Assembly: GCA_910592205.1 (NCBI GenBank)
Contig: CAJVPJ010000978.1
Coordinates: 1 to 13,794, forward strand
Origin: Paraglomus occultum
Taxonomy: Eukaryota > Glomeromycota > Glomeromycetes > Paraglomerales > Paraglomeraceae
Length of the DNA stretch: 13,794 bases
Direction of reading: 5' to 3'
The notes beneath the pieces were generated by a model. That model had not been told where the DNA came from, did no database searches, and was given only the letters and a program-made list of their open reading frames with translations. This document shows, one piece after another, positions 1 through 8,730 of this stretch. Each line of letters starts with the position of its first letter. Position 1 is the stretch's first letter. A program made the position numbers and the translations under genes.

Positions 1-2
1 CG

Positions 3-284
3 CCAGAGGAATACAAGAAACTTGCCGAGCGGTGTTGTGATGCTGATCCTGATAAGCGTCCTGATGCAGGGAGACTTGAGAGTGATATTTACTATCTTAT
101 TGACGATGTAAAAAATAAATCTGGTAACAATGTGTGGAATACTATATATCATAATGATGTAAAGCCGTTATCACGTCTCGAGAAGGAGAGTAAATACTCT
201 AGTAAACTCTTACATACACCCAAACCGCGAAACGGCTATAATTTGGATTCAGCTGCAGGTATGTTACGCACTTGGTACAAATAA
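3..284 (+). CDS. C-terminal end of a protein kinase (5' part outside the window)
   Basis: An open frame of 93 codons enters from the left edge and ends at TAA 282-284. Residues 1-23 contain PEEYKKLAERCCDADPDKRP, the end of the kinase catalytic domain (subdomain XI). The Arg of DKRPDA is the near-invariant Arg that stabilises the C-lobe in tyrosine-kinase-like kinases. The tail of about 60 residues (WNTIYHNDVKPLSRLEKES, then KYSSKLL and a PKPRN stretch) is of the type I associate with the expanded Rhizophagus kinase families. ATP-binding and catalytic loops lie outside, so activity cannot be judged. A strong splice donor, GTATGT at 259-264, follows GCAG, so the true 3' end may lie in a further exon; the last eight codons could then be intronic. 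Recognising a kinase tail is fairly secure; the exact end is not. Confidence 0.75.
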   Translation, partial: PEEYKKLAERCCDADPDKRPDAGRLESDIYYLIDDVKNKSGNNVWNTIYHNDVKPLSRLEKESKYSSKLLHTPKPRNGYNLDSAAGMLRTWYK

Positions 285-289
285 AATCA

Positions 290-580
290 ACTTACAATAC
301 GTGTATTAACATGACTTATTGTCCAATAATTTAGCGACACAAACGCTCTTGTAATTCGCGGTTTATTTACTTTACGAAAGTTTTACTCAAGTAGTTCACC
401 TTTTTTCCAATTAGATATATCAACATGAGTTGCGTCTATACTGTTAGGCTTCTTTTCCAGGGTAGACTATTTGAGTATATAATATAGTAGTCATTATTTA
501 AAATCTGATACTGAATAAAAATGCGTAATTACGTTCTGGTCAGTTTAAGCTTCATTGCCAATTTCAGTTGGTTTCGCGCG
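290..580 (-). other. Possible decayed coding remnant, continuation of the 581-981 frame
   Basis: The minus-strand frame used at 817-581 continues towards lower coordinates with several stops. It includes two more protein-like stretches: THVDISNWKKGELLE (about 420-375) and KPRITRAFVSLNYWTISHVN (about 350-293). A consensus splice donor, GTAAGT, follows at about 288. I recognise no family. Stop density is only about half of that expected in random AT-rich sequence, so this may be chance. Confidence 0.15.
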
Positions 581-981
581 TTACCTAACATTGTTTTTAT
601 ACCTCTCCCAAAAACGATCTATGCAGTCGCAAATTTCTTGCTCAACTCTTCATCGGTGATTGCTTTTATTTGACATTGGATAATAGTATTTAAAACGCAA
701 TAACTGCTTTGTGACTAAAGTGCAAGAATCCTGTAGATAAAAGTTATCCCAAGCCTTGAAACTTTTTGATTGAATAAAATGTCTGGCAATTTTGTAAGAA
801 CTAAGACCTTGATTCATTCCACTGACTGCTTATCGATGGTATCAATCCGTCGAAGATCTATCACCCCTAACGATGCAAGTTTAACAACGCCAATAAATTG
901 CCGGGCGCAAGTGTACCAATTATGTATTGTCAAGATTGCAAAATAAAATTTACTTTGACTATCCAGGCTTTTGAGCAAAGA
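581..981 (-). pseudogene. Possible degraded protein-coding remnant of unknown family
   Basis: On the minus strand a 55-codon frame without stops (981-817) contains TIHNWYTCARQFIGVVKLAS and LGVIDLRRIDTIDKQSVE, ending at TGA 816-814. An overlapping frame starts at ATG 817 and runs 55 codons (MNQGLSSYKIARHFIQSKSF near its start) to TGA 652-650. It continues in frame through EQEICDCIDRFWERYKNNVR to TAA 583-581. Moving from the first frame to the second at the overlap gives a helix-turn-helix-like reading, as seen in transposase N-termini, but this is only an impression. If real, the gene is broken by at least one frameshift and two stops. Function is unknown, and AT-rich noncoding DNA can give similar translations by chance. 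Confidence 0.25.
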
Positions 982-1501
982 TTAGCTATGGCTTGTTGTG
1001 CCGAATGATTTACTTCGAATTATTTGTCATATCGTTTAATATAAATAAACTCTAACGACCATAAATTTCACTGTTACAATAGTCCATTACATTAACATTT
1101 CACGTCCATTTATTTTGATTGAATTATCATTACTAGTTTATAAGGGTTTTGAAATATAAAAGTTTATTATTTAGACGGGAATGAAATTTATTCGTTATGA
1201 AAGCTGCTGTTATTTGTGCATTACTTAATATTTAACCAAGCGAACAATTCAAAAGCATTCTAAATTCAGTGACAGAATAACAGCTTGAACGAACGTAACA
1301 AGACGTAAACAATATAAAGTAGTAGATTATTGCTTCTGTGGTGGCAATAAACTTGATCGTGAATCCTTATTCATAATAACTGTATCGGATTAAAGGTTAA
1401 GTTGTTGTTATGCAATTTAATTTGCTTGCAACCGTATAAGTAGCAGCGGAATTTGTAAAATTTAATTTAATTTCATTCCTTCAAGAAGTCTCTTTAATTT
1501 T
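982..1501. other. AT-rich stretch without recognisable gene
   Basis: Both strands are closed by frequent stops. The only small item is a 15-codon minus-strand frame from ATG at about 1373 (MNKDSRSSLLPPQKQ), far too short to call. No repeat or structured RNA was recognised. Confidence 0.5.
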
Positions 1502-1701
1502 TTAGTTTGCTAACATAGATGTTACGGCAATTGCGTACGCTGTTGCATTACAGAATGCATCTATTTCAGCTGTTAATTTCTTTGTACATGCTAGACATAA
1601 TCCATCTCCGTATCGTTTTTTATCAATAATACTTTTGTTCTTTGTATCCCCGATGGTAACCCAGACATCCGTGGTAAAAATATCAGGATGCTTACACAAA
1701 A
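1502..1701 (-). other. Possible terminal exon, unrecognised
   Basis: A minus-strand open frame of about 65 codons ends at TAA 1504-1502. It has no ATG; the first codon of the longest conventional reading is TTG. A pyrimidine-rich stretch ending in TAG (AG at 1703-1702) directly precedes it, so it could be a 3' exon. The translation is less low-complexity than neighbouring frames, with VWVTIGDTKNKS and KKRYGDGLCLACTKKL. The RYG-x-x-C-x-A-C pattern recurs as RYGFCSAC in the remnant at 1816-2159, which hints that both belong to one decayed or multi-exon gene. No family is recognised and chance is a serious alternative. Confidence 0.2.
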
Positions 1702-1815
1702 CTAGTAAAAATAAGTCAATAATTATTTTAATTATTCAATAAACATGACGCATAAATTAATAGTTCATCTCGGCATAATATAAATCATGCATATCGTCTG
1801 TTATCTCAAGTGGAA

Positions 1816-2159
1816 TCAGTTTAACAAGTGAACAAGATAAAGGTAGACCATACAAGTATACACAACATCTCCCCAATTATAAATACAATCAAATGGAATC
1901 CATTCCAGATAGGCGTCATTCGCTGAGCTTCTTTGTAACTGACTGAGTTGCTTATTGCTGCTAGTTCATCCATTGAAATAATACTTTATGTCCACAGATG
2001 CACCACATCGGAGTAATCTACACGCGGAGCAGAATCCATAACGAGAATAGCCAATGGTGAAAGCGTCTATTAGCAACCATGTAATGTTTATTATTTTACT
2101 TGGTAAACCACTTTATTAATTTGTTGCCATTTCTTTATATCGTCTAAAGTGACTGACAT
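1816..2159 (-). pseudogene. Possible relic of a kinase-gene 5' region (LEWIPFD motif)
   Basis: One minus-strand frame running from about 2067 to TGA 1818-1816 reads YSRYGFCSACRLLRCGASVD, then a single TGA at 1968-1966, then SANDAYLEWIPFDCIYNWGD. In Rhizophagus-type kinases a Cys-rich YGxCxxC stretch, a linker and an LEWIPY/F-D-x-F-x-N motif immediately precede the glycine-rich loop. The order here is the same, but no GxGxFG loop follows. Upstream, in another frame, a 20-codon piece starts at ATG 2159 (MSVTLDDIKKWQQINKVVYQ) and ends exactly at a GTAAAA donor-like site. The recognisable elements are short, so similarity may be accidental. If real it is a broken paralogue in opposite orientation to the kinase tail at 3-284. 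Confidence 0.25.
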
Positions 2160-5064
2160 TATTGCTGTGCTCGTGTGTTGGAAGTGAATGTATCCTATCA
2201 AACTCATTCATATTCACAAGTATCATTGTTATCATCGTTTCCGCCGCCGTAATTGGTTTATTCGTTTGTGTTTTTTTTAAATAGCGTAGTAGACGTTGTC
2301 AATTTGAGTTGGCTCCACGTCTGTTTTCATTTTTCGAGGATTGAATCAAGCTGTCAATTGGTGTACAAGTCCCTAAAACTAACGACATCATTCTTCTGAA
2401 GTAAAATGACTTTCGCATTCTGGCTTTGGGTACACAATTATGTGTAACAAATGTTAGAAATGCAGTTACTGTACAATGGCTGTTTAAAATAGAAGTAATT
2501 TAAATGAAGAAAAAATCAATGAGTAGAGGCTATTCATTTCGAAAAAGTCTAGTGTATCAAAAATTTATTGACTTCGTTCTCGTGGTTGACGAGTTGGGTG
2601 AGCTGCTCTCTTCCGTTATTAATGTTGGTTTGTATTTGTGTTAGGTTCTGAGTTATTATTGTCGTCAGCAGTCGAGCTTTGGGTTTGAAAAGTTTACTGG
2701 ATTTTTGTTAATAAACTGCACAGTAATGCCGTTTTTTTGGAGGCAACTAACGTTGATGGTGTGGGAGATGGGAAAGAGAATTGTAATAAGATAATAATAT
2801 ACGGTGAGGGTGTCGGATGTGTACCCAAATTATGTAATTTACTGTACAATTTGTTTTCGTATAAGTCAAATTTAACCAACTATTGAAACTTTATATCTCA
2901 ATTGTTTAATCATAGAGGTTATTTTTTTTGACGTTGTATCGAAGCATAATATTAAATTCAGATAATTTTGCAGAAACCGGCTTCCGAAGGCTGCTTTGTC
3001 CGTAAATATGTCCACGTCATTTCGTACTTGGATTGCTGGTTTGATTGTTTTAATTTTTGCGGAGCCAAGTGCGAGCATGGACAGATTGTAAGACTGGTGA
3101 CAATGTTACAAACATATTATAAAGTTGTATACGTACAAATATTACATTTGCACAAAGTCGGTCACTGTATCGGTTATTCCTACTTTTGTCGTCGTGAGAG
3201 ATAATCATAGACAGGAAATGGACGCAAATTGGCTTGTTTACAAATTGAAAAAAAAAAATACCATTTGCTTTGGTTTCAGTCTTAATTTCTGTCGGATATG
3301 TGGATGGCGGTAAAGTCAAAGTAGACGAGTATTGGTTATTTGTATGGGTAAATAATATGTTTGGGATTTGTTTAGTGTATAAACAAGTTGATAATATTTT
3401 TATATTCAATTTGTAGTGAGATGCTGCTCGGTTATATATGTGTCAAAGGTGAATAAGATTGCATTTGTATAATTGTTAGTAAGGTGTTGTTACATTTATT
3501 ATAACGAAAATTATAACTAAAAAAGTGTATTATTTGTTTAGCTTATCATTTTATGACTCTCGATGCACATATTAATATTTATTATTATTTAAGCATTTTT
3601 TACATATATACAATATAAACAATATGGAAGACAAGCATGAGATATGGTTGTGTTCCAATGGTGTTATTATACGGTAAAGTTTTGCGACTCAATAATACTA
3701 TAATTTATAATTGTTTGCATATTTGTTTTCTGTTAAAGGTACGCGTTTACATAATTAAAAATATGGTGATGTAACTTTCATTTAGATATATAGTATTTGG
3801 GTTTACGGAGAGGGCTTGGTAAGTTTCTTGTGTATTAAGCTATATGTTTCTAGTCAACAATTTTCGAGTTATTCATTTGGCAAGTAAAAGTGAGACGCAT
3901 TGATTGATTATTTTTACGTATAATAGTTCTCATTAATGCGGGATGTTGTAAGAAATATTGACGAGTTATTCGCATAGTTAGTTGGAAGTCAGTTCCAGGT
4001 ATCGACGTCATATATGACTGATTACGCGTGGGTATGTCAAAAAAAGCCGTGATAAAACTGAATTTTTTTATATTCTAAAAATTTGCGTAATGTGGATTAT
4101 TTGGGAAGTGGAATAATGATGCAATGTGTTAGTCTATTATTAGAATAAAGCGCCCGTAAACAAAGAAAAACGTAGGAGTACACTAAATTAAAAAAAATAT
4201 ATAACGCTAGATACGGAAAAGGCCAAAATAATAAGCATTAATTAATAGTATAATTATGACAGCGTTCCGGACATATAAATATTGCGTATAAAAATATATC
4301 AACTACAAGACGAATTGACGAATTCGTCAAAATAATTACCAATTGCTAAAGCTAGACAATTTTTTTGACAATAGTTTTAATAATTGGCAAAGTCAACCAA
4401 AAGTTTACGAAAAAATAATGTCAGTTAATGATTTGAATTAGGAGAGGAGAGGAAGATCTTAAAATGGAAAAACGCGTTATGTATTATGTCATAAGCAAAA
4501 GTAAAGTGGCACAAGTTTTTTTTTCTTATAAATACACCTACGAATAAATGGTATAAATTATTACGGAATTCACCGAAAAGTATTGATAAAAAGTCCGAAA
4601 TTTTAATATAAAAATAATACGCACACAACTGACGAATGAGATGCATTATTAGCAAATCAAGTTAACGTCAGTCCAAGCGATAAAGATAAATATTCACTAT
4701 ACGTTAATTAACAAGAAATTAGTTTAGTTACTGACCGAATAAAATCTGTAGAGGAGGTTTGGACAATTGCTCATGGCGACACTCCTTTAAACAGAAAAAA
4801 ATACAGATAATGCACATTAATATCACACTGATATTGGATCATGGATTTGTTCATATCCAGCAAGTTTAAGCCATTCTTACTTGATTGTAAACATGTGGTT
4901 ACAACAAAATTCAGACTCGTTCGAATAATATTATGTGATATGAACTCTCATCTTATTTCGAACATCAATTACGCGTCAGTTTTAAACCAACTTGGCAGTT
5001 TCAATACATCAATCTTAACACTACGGTACGGTGTGCTGAAACTCTTATTTGCTACTTCAGAAGA
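2160..5064. other. Long gene-free stretch
   Basis: I see no supportable gene, tRNA or transposon here. Several open frames of 60-119 codons exist on both strands, but their translations are low-complexity, overlap one another and show no family signature. The only structural points are the excess of G over C on the plus strand between about 2580 and 3840, a run of ten A at about 3248-3258, and a perfect 16-bp palindrome at 4315-4330. Confidence 0.5.
4315..4330. repeat. Perfect 16-bp palindrome
   Basis: TTGACGAATTCGTCAA is identical to its own reverse complement. It sits in AT-rich noncoding sequence, more than 2 kb upstream of the BTB gene. It could be a dimeric protein-binding site or a coincidence. 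Confidence 0.5.
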
Positions 5065-6103
5065 GGTTAGCATAACAATAAAAACGATTTAAAAGCCTAC
5101 ATACAATTAGACTTACGTTTGAGATTTGCTAAATAATTCCACGAGTTACAGTCAAACACTTTATACGTTGTTAATGACAATAATAATTTGGAAGAAAGCA
5201 TTTGTTAATGTTTTAATAGATAATGTAGGACAATAAATATAGTTTGGGAAAAGATATCCATTGGATAGCTAAACTCTATTATATTTGAGGCTTTTACATA
5301 CAGTCATAGCAGTTGATAAAATTAAGTATTACTTGATAAACATATTCCATGCCGTAAATTTGTATCGATAAAGACTGCCGTTAATATCACTCTTACCGAA
5401 AGACGTATGTGCTTGTTTAACACGCACCATTCAAACGTTTTGGCTTATTTTTGAGTTAAGAGTGGTTTGAAGTTTATGAACGACGTGAGCAAGCAGAGAA
5501 ACAGAGAAAAAACTACTGATAATAAATTAAAGAAGAGAGTATGGAATATGCATTGAAGAATTGAGGGTAGGGTAATAAAAAGCAGTAAGATAGAGATTAG
5601 AAAGATCTTTACTATATATGGTGGGGTGGTTATGTGGCACCTGCCGTTTTAACATTCGAATAAGCTTTGGATACATAATTGTTTACAATTAAACAAAGCT
5701 ACCGTTGTACGAATTATTACGTTTATGTCATACTCGTTTATAAGTTTGAAAAAGTTTGTCTAATAAAATTTTGTCCTCACTTTGTATAGCTGAGTATGAG
5801 CGAAATAGAGATCCTACATTTACGTAATAATATTAACATCTACTTTGTTGGCATCCGTATGTTCTTAGTTAAAAGTTGGTCACCAGCGTAGAATAAAGCT
5901 TACTTGTTCAGTTGTCTAATAAATTATATTCAAGTTAAATAATCATTGTAAGTGGTATAGTTTAGAAATAATAACGAAACTTGCAATACAGCGTATCACA
6001 AAAAAGGTTGATTTTTGTGCTTGCAACATGTAGAGTATGAGTCGATTAATATTCGACTTTAATGTATAACGAAACCTCGTTCTTAAAATCTGAACCCTCG
6101 TAG
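5065..6103 (+). repeat. Dispersed about 1-kb repeat, copy A
   Basis: This stretch recurs in direct orientation at 11773-12340 plus 13197-13573 with high similarity throughout. For example, GATATCCATTGGATAGCTAA and GACGTGAGCAAGCAGAGAAA occur in both. Copy A is continuous. Its bases 5655-5724 lie where copy B carries about 855 bp of other sequence. No long reading frame and no clear terminal inverted repeats were found, so it may be a non-autonomous transposon, a solo LTR or a segmental duplication. Differences are scattered substitutions and short indels, indicating an old duplication. It ends about 335 bp before the start codon of the BTB-BACK-Sel1 gene. Confidence 0.85.
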
Positions 6104-6438
6104 TAGTTTTTCAACATTTATCATGATAACATTTGAGAATATTTGTTATCTGTTAGCACAGCAATACATACAAGTCAAGATAAAGAGAACAAAATGAGAA
6201 AGACCGATGATTAATATGATGTAATTTCTACAAGAGTCTTTAGCTAAACAATAGTCGCAGAGCGTATACTTCATGCAATTCGCTAGACGCAATGAAAACC
6301 ACATGTAATGCGTGTCGTTGCAGAAATTGAAGTTCTCTCTTTCGATATTTGTACGCTGTCACACAGACGATCGACAAATCGGCATAATCAACCAAACATC
6401 ATGATTATTCTTTTGCTAAAGACTCTGCACGAATAGAA
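6104..6438 (+). promoter_or_regulatory. Upstream region of the BTB-BACK-Sel1 gene
   Basis: These 335 bp lie between repeat copy A and the start codon. No TATA box or other element can be named with confidence. The frame of the start codon is closed by TAA at 6385-6387 with no ATG between, which supports ATG 6439 as the first usable start. The start context, GAAATGG, has A at -3 and G at +4, a favourable eukaryotic context. By position this should hold the core promoter and 5' leader. Confidence 0.4.
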
Positions 6439-8490
6439 ATGGATACCATAGTTGATTTGTCCTCACGCCTTTTAACAGCATATGAGAAGCTTTACGAAAG
6501 GGGCAAATATGCAGACGTTTTAATTCATGCTGGAAAGGAGCCAAACAGCAAAATATTTTTTCGCTCATTCACTAATTTTGTGTACACAATGCTCATTCTT
6601 TGAGAATAGCTTAACCGTAAATTCAGAGACGTCTAAGGAGATTCAAGAGACTTCTATGATGTTGGAAGACGTGCCACCTGAAGTTTTCGAAATTCTGCTT
6701 AGGTAAATTTTATGTTACATAACATATGAAATAACACTGCACTGCTATCAAAAATATGCTTATTATTATGTATGCCAACATTAATATAATACTACTGAAT
6801 GAAACCGCTTATTGCAGGTTTATTTATACTGGGCAAATTTTTTATGATTCATGCAAACTTGTGGGTTGGATCAGTCTTCTGGATGGAGCTAATAAGCTTG
6901 AACTGCTTGATCTTCTCATTGAAATTGAAACTTATTTGATTGAGAAACAAAAGGAATGGATTCAACAGAATATCATAACAGTTCATCAGTATGCTCTTTC
7001 TAGTGTCCGTTTGAATAGGCTTTTGGGTTATTGCAATCGTCTTATGGTTTCGCACCCAGATATTGTATTTAAATCAAACGATTTTGCAACTTTACCAAAG
7101 GAGACCTTAATCAGTCTTCTCAAAAATGATGACCTCAGCATGGAGGAAGATGATATTTGGATGTTAGTTGTGCAATGGGCAACTAAACAAGTGCCTGAGC
7201 TAGAACTTGAAAATGATCTAGATAATTGGTCATCCCATGATATCAACACATTGAAGGACCTTATAGCAGATTGTATACCTCACATTAGATTTTTCAATAT
7301 GTCCCCTGATAAGGCTCTTCTATTTGATGATTTATTACCTAGAGATTTACATCATGATATACTCAATTGTCAAATGAAGAAAGATTATGTTCCAATCACT
7401 ACAATTCTATTACCAAGAACAGGACAAAGGTGTGACATTCAATCAATTGTTATTAACAATAAGCCAGAGAAATATAATCCTGATAACTACTATGAAAATG
7501 GAATCAGGGTAGAAAAAGATATTGAAAAGGCTGTTGAATTATACAAACGAGCAGCTGAACAAGGAAATACTGCTGCACAGTACTATATTGGTCAATGCTA
7601 TAAACATGGAATTGGGATAGGGGAAGATGTTGGAAAGGCAGTTGAATGGTATCAAAAAGCTGCTGAACAAGGAAATGCTGATGCACAAGCTAATCTTGGC
7701 TGGTGTTATGAGAAAGGGGTTGGAGTAGACAAAAATGAACAAAAGGCAGTTGAATGGTATCAAAAAGCAGCTGAACAAGGTAATGTTGATGCACAAATGA
7801 GTCTTGCTTGGTGTTATAACAATGGAACTGGAGTAGAAAAAGATGAACAAAAGGCAGTTGAATGGTATCAAAAGGCAGCTGAACAAGGTAATGCTGATGC
7901 ACAACATAGTCTTGGTTGGTGTTATTATACTGGAACTGGGGTAGAAAAAGATGAACAAAAGGCAGTTGAATGGTATCAAAAGGCAGCTGAAAAAGGTAAT
8001 GATGATGCACAAATGAGTCTTGCTTGGTGTTATGACAATGGAATTGGAGTAGACAAAGATGAACAAAAAGCAGCTGAATGGTGTCAAAAGGCAGTTGAAT
8101 GGTATCAAAAGGCAGCTGAACAAGGTAATGCTGATGCACAACATAATCTTGCTTGGTGTTATGACAATGGAATTGGAGTAGAAAAAGATGAACAAAAGGC
8201 AGTTGAATGGTATCAAAAGGCAGCTGAACAAGGTGATGCTGATGCACAATATAATCTTGGTGTGTGTTATAGACATGGAACTGGAGTAAAAAAAAGATGA
8301 ACAAAAGGCAGTTGAATGGTATCAAAAAGCTGCTGAACAAGGACATGCTAATGCACAATATAACCTTGGGGTATGTTATAGGCATGGAACTGGAGTGGAA
8401 AAAGATGAACAAAAGGCAGTTGAATGGTATCAAAAAGCAGCTGAACAGGGACATGACAAGGCTAACTTTTATCTTGCCAACTTAAAATAA
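6439..8490 (+). CDS. BTB-BACK protein with C-terminal Sel1-like repeat array; two exons, two single-base frame breaks
   Basis: Exon 1 is 6439-6702 and exon 2 is 6818-8490; disregarding one extra base in each of two homopolymers gives 644 residues. Residues about 20-130 are a BTB/POZ domain: KYADVLIHAGKE at its start, the FFAHSLIL core, PPEVFEILL and then FIYTGQ across the splice junction. Residues about 140-255 are a BACK domain, ending in the helical EEDDIWMLVVQWATKQ region. From about residue 312 to the end runs a Sel1-like array of eight full 36-residue units, with partial units at both ends. BTB-BACK proteins usually serve as Cullin-3 ligase adaptors; Sel1 repeats bind proteins. Both roles are inferred here. 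Related fungal proteins often have a TLDc domain after the linker resembling IQSIVINNKPEK. No signal peptide or membrane helix is seen. The first break ends the printed frame at TGA 6601-6603 after 54 codons; the second gives TGA 8298-8300. The rest of the frame has no stops, so assembly error or very recent inactivation are the likely explanations. Confidence 0.88.
6703..6817 (+). other. GT-AG intron of the BTB-BACK-Sel1 gene
   Basis: The 115-bp intron begins GTAAAT and ends TTATTGCAG. It is phase 2: CTT AG before the donor joins G TTT ATT TAT after the acceptor, giving LRFIYTG, the conserved end of BTB domains. An ATG inside the intron (6756) opens the downstream frame artificially and is not the start. 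The intron falls within the BTB domain. Confidence 0.88.
7488..8490 (+). repeat. Sel1-like repeat array, 108-bp coding units
   Basis: Unit boundaries fall at about 7488 (partial), 7569, 7677, 7785, 7893, 8001, 8130, 8238, 8347 and 8455 (partial). The consensus unit is ADAQ-x-x-LG/A-W-CY-x-x-G-x-GVEKDEQ followed by KAVEWYQKAAEQGN. The units from about 7677 onward are near-identical in DNA, pointing to recent tandem expansion, while the first units (KAVELYKRAAEQGN, GIGEDVGKAVEWYQ) are more diverged. The unit at 8001 is 129 bp because of an internal 21-bp duplication (8070-8090 and 8091-8111). The unit at 8238 is 109 bp because of one extra A. Confidence 0.93.
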
Positions 8491-8491
8491 A
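8486..8491 (+). terminator. Possible polyadenylation signal AATAAA
   Basis: AATAAA overlaps the stop codon of the BTB-BACK-Sel1 gene. It is the canonical hexamer, but in such AT-rich DNA it arises easily by chance. A position on the stop codon would imply an unusually short 3' UTR. Confidence 0.2.
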
Positions 8492-8610
8492 AGGATAAAA
8501 TATGATAATATCAGAATACAATGAAGCATACCCCACATTTGTCAATATGAGTTTAAAAATAATTATTATTGTGACATGAATCATATAATGACAACTGATC
8601 AGGAGCCAGA

Positions 8611-8730
8611 AAGAAAATCCATTTTATCCAATACATTCTTGGTATATGTTAGAAAGAAATTAGGATGGACACAGATATTAGAGAGGCACTTGAATCATAT
8701 AAAAGAGCATGCTGAACAAGGATATAGTAA
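8611..8730 (+). pseudogene. Decayed Sel1-like repeat unit
   Basis: About 120 bp downstream of the gene end, the frame starting CAA at 8629 reads QYILGIC, then TAG at 8650-8652, then KEIRMDTDIREALESYKRA (8653-8709). An extra T at 8710 follows, after which the shifted frame gives AEQGYS. This aligns with the first unit of the array (GIRVEKDIEKAVELYKRAAEQGN), not with the homogenised later units. It is therefore a relic of an older or different Sel1 gene, or of a former longer tail. A 100-codon frame at 8576-8878 covers the region in a mixed frame and is probably not a gene. Confidence 0.6.

Noticed and set aside
290-981. Non-standard genetic code (stops read as amino acids) to explain the stop-interrupted frame
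   Set aside because: The BTB-BACK-Sel1 gene and the kinase tail use ordinary stop codons and contain none in frame, apart from those caused by the two homopolymer shifts. Decay or chance is simpler.
2694-3409. Several overlapping frames of 61-119 codons on both strands
   Set aside because: Their composition follows local base skew, they show no domain or conserved motif, and they contradict one another.
4425-5092. Frames of 76 (minus) and 83 (plus) codons
   Set aside because: They show no recognisable features. The plus-strand one runs into repeat copy A.
6756-6817. ATG at 6756 as the start of the main protein
   Set aside because: It lies inside the GT-AG intron. The true upstream exon (6439-6702) supplies the BTB N-terminus and joins in the right phase.
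7539-8454. Two long minus-strand open frames (245 and 254 codons) over the Sel1 array
   Set aside because: They are antisense shadows of the repeat. The translation is a periodic low-complexity pattern (FSCLLIPFNCLLF-like) forced by the repeated sense codons.
8297-8485. Plus-strand frame of 62 codons starting at ATG 8297
   Set aside because: It begins at the A8 frame break and reads the last Sel1 units out of frame. The shifted frame gives proper Sel1 units to TAA 8488-8490.
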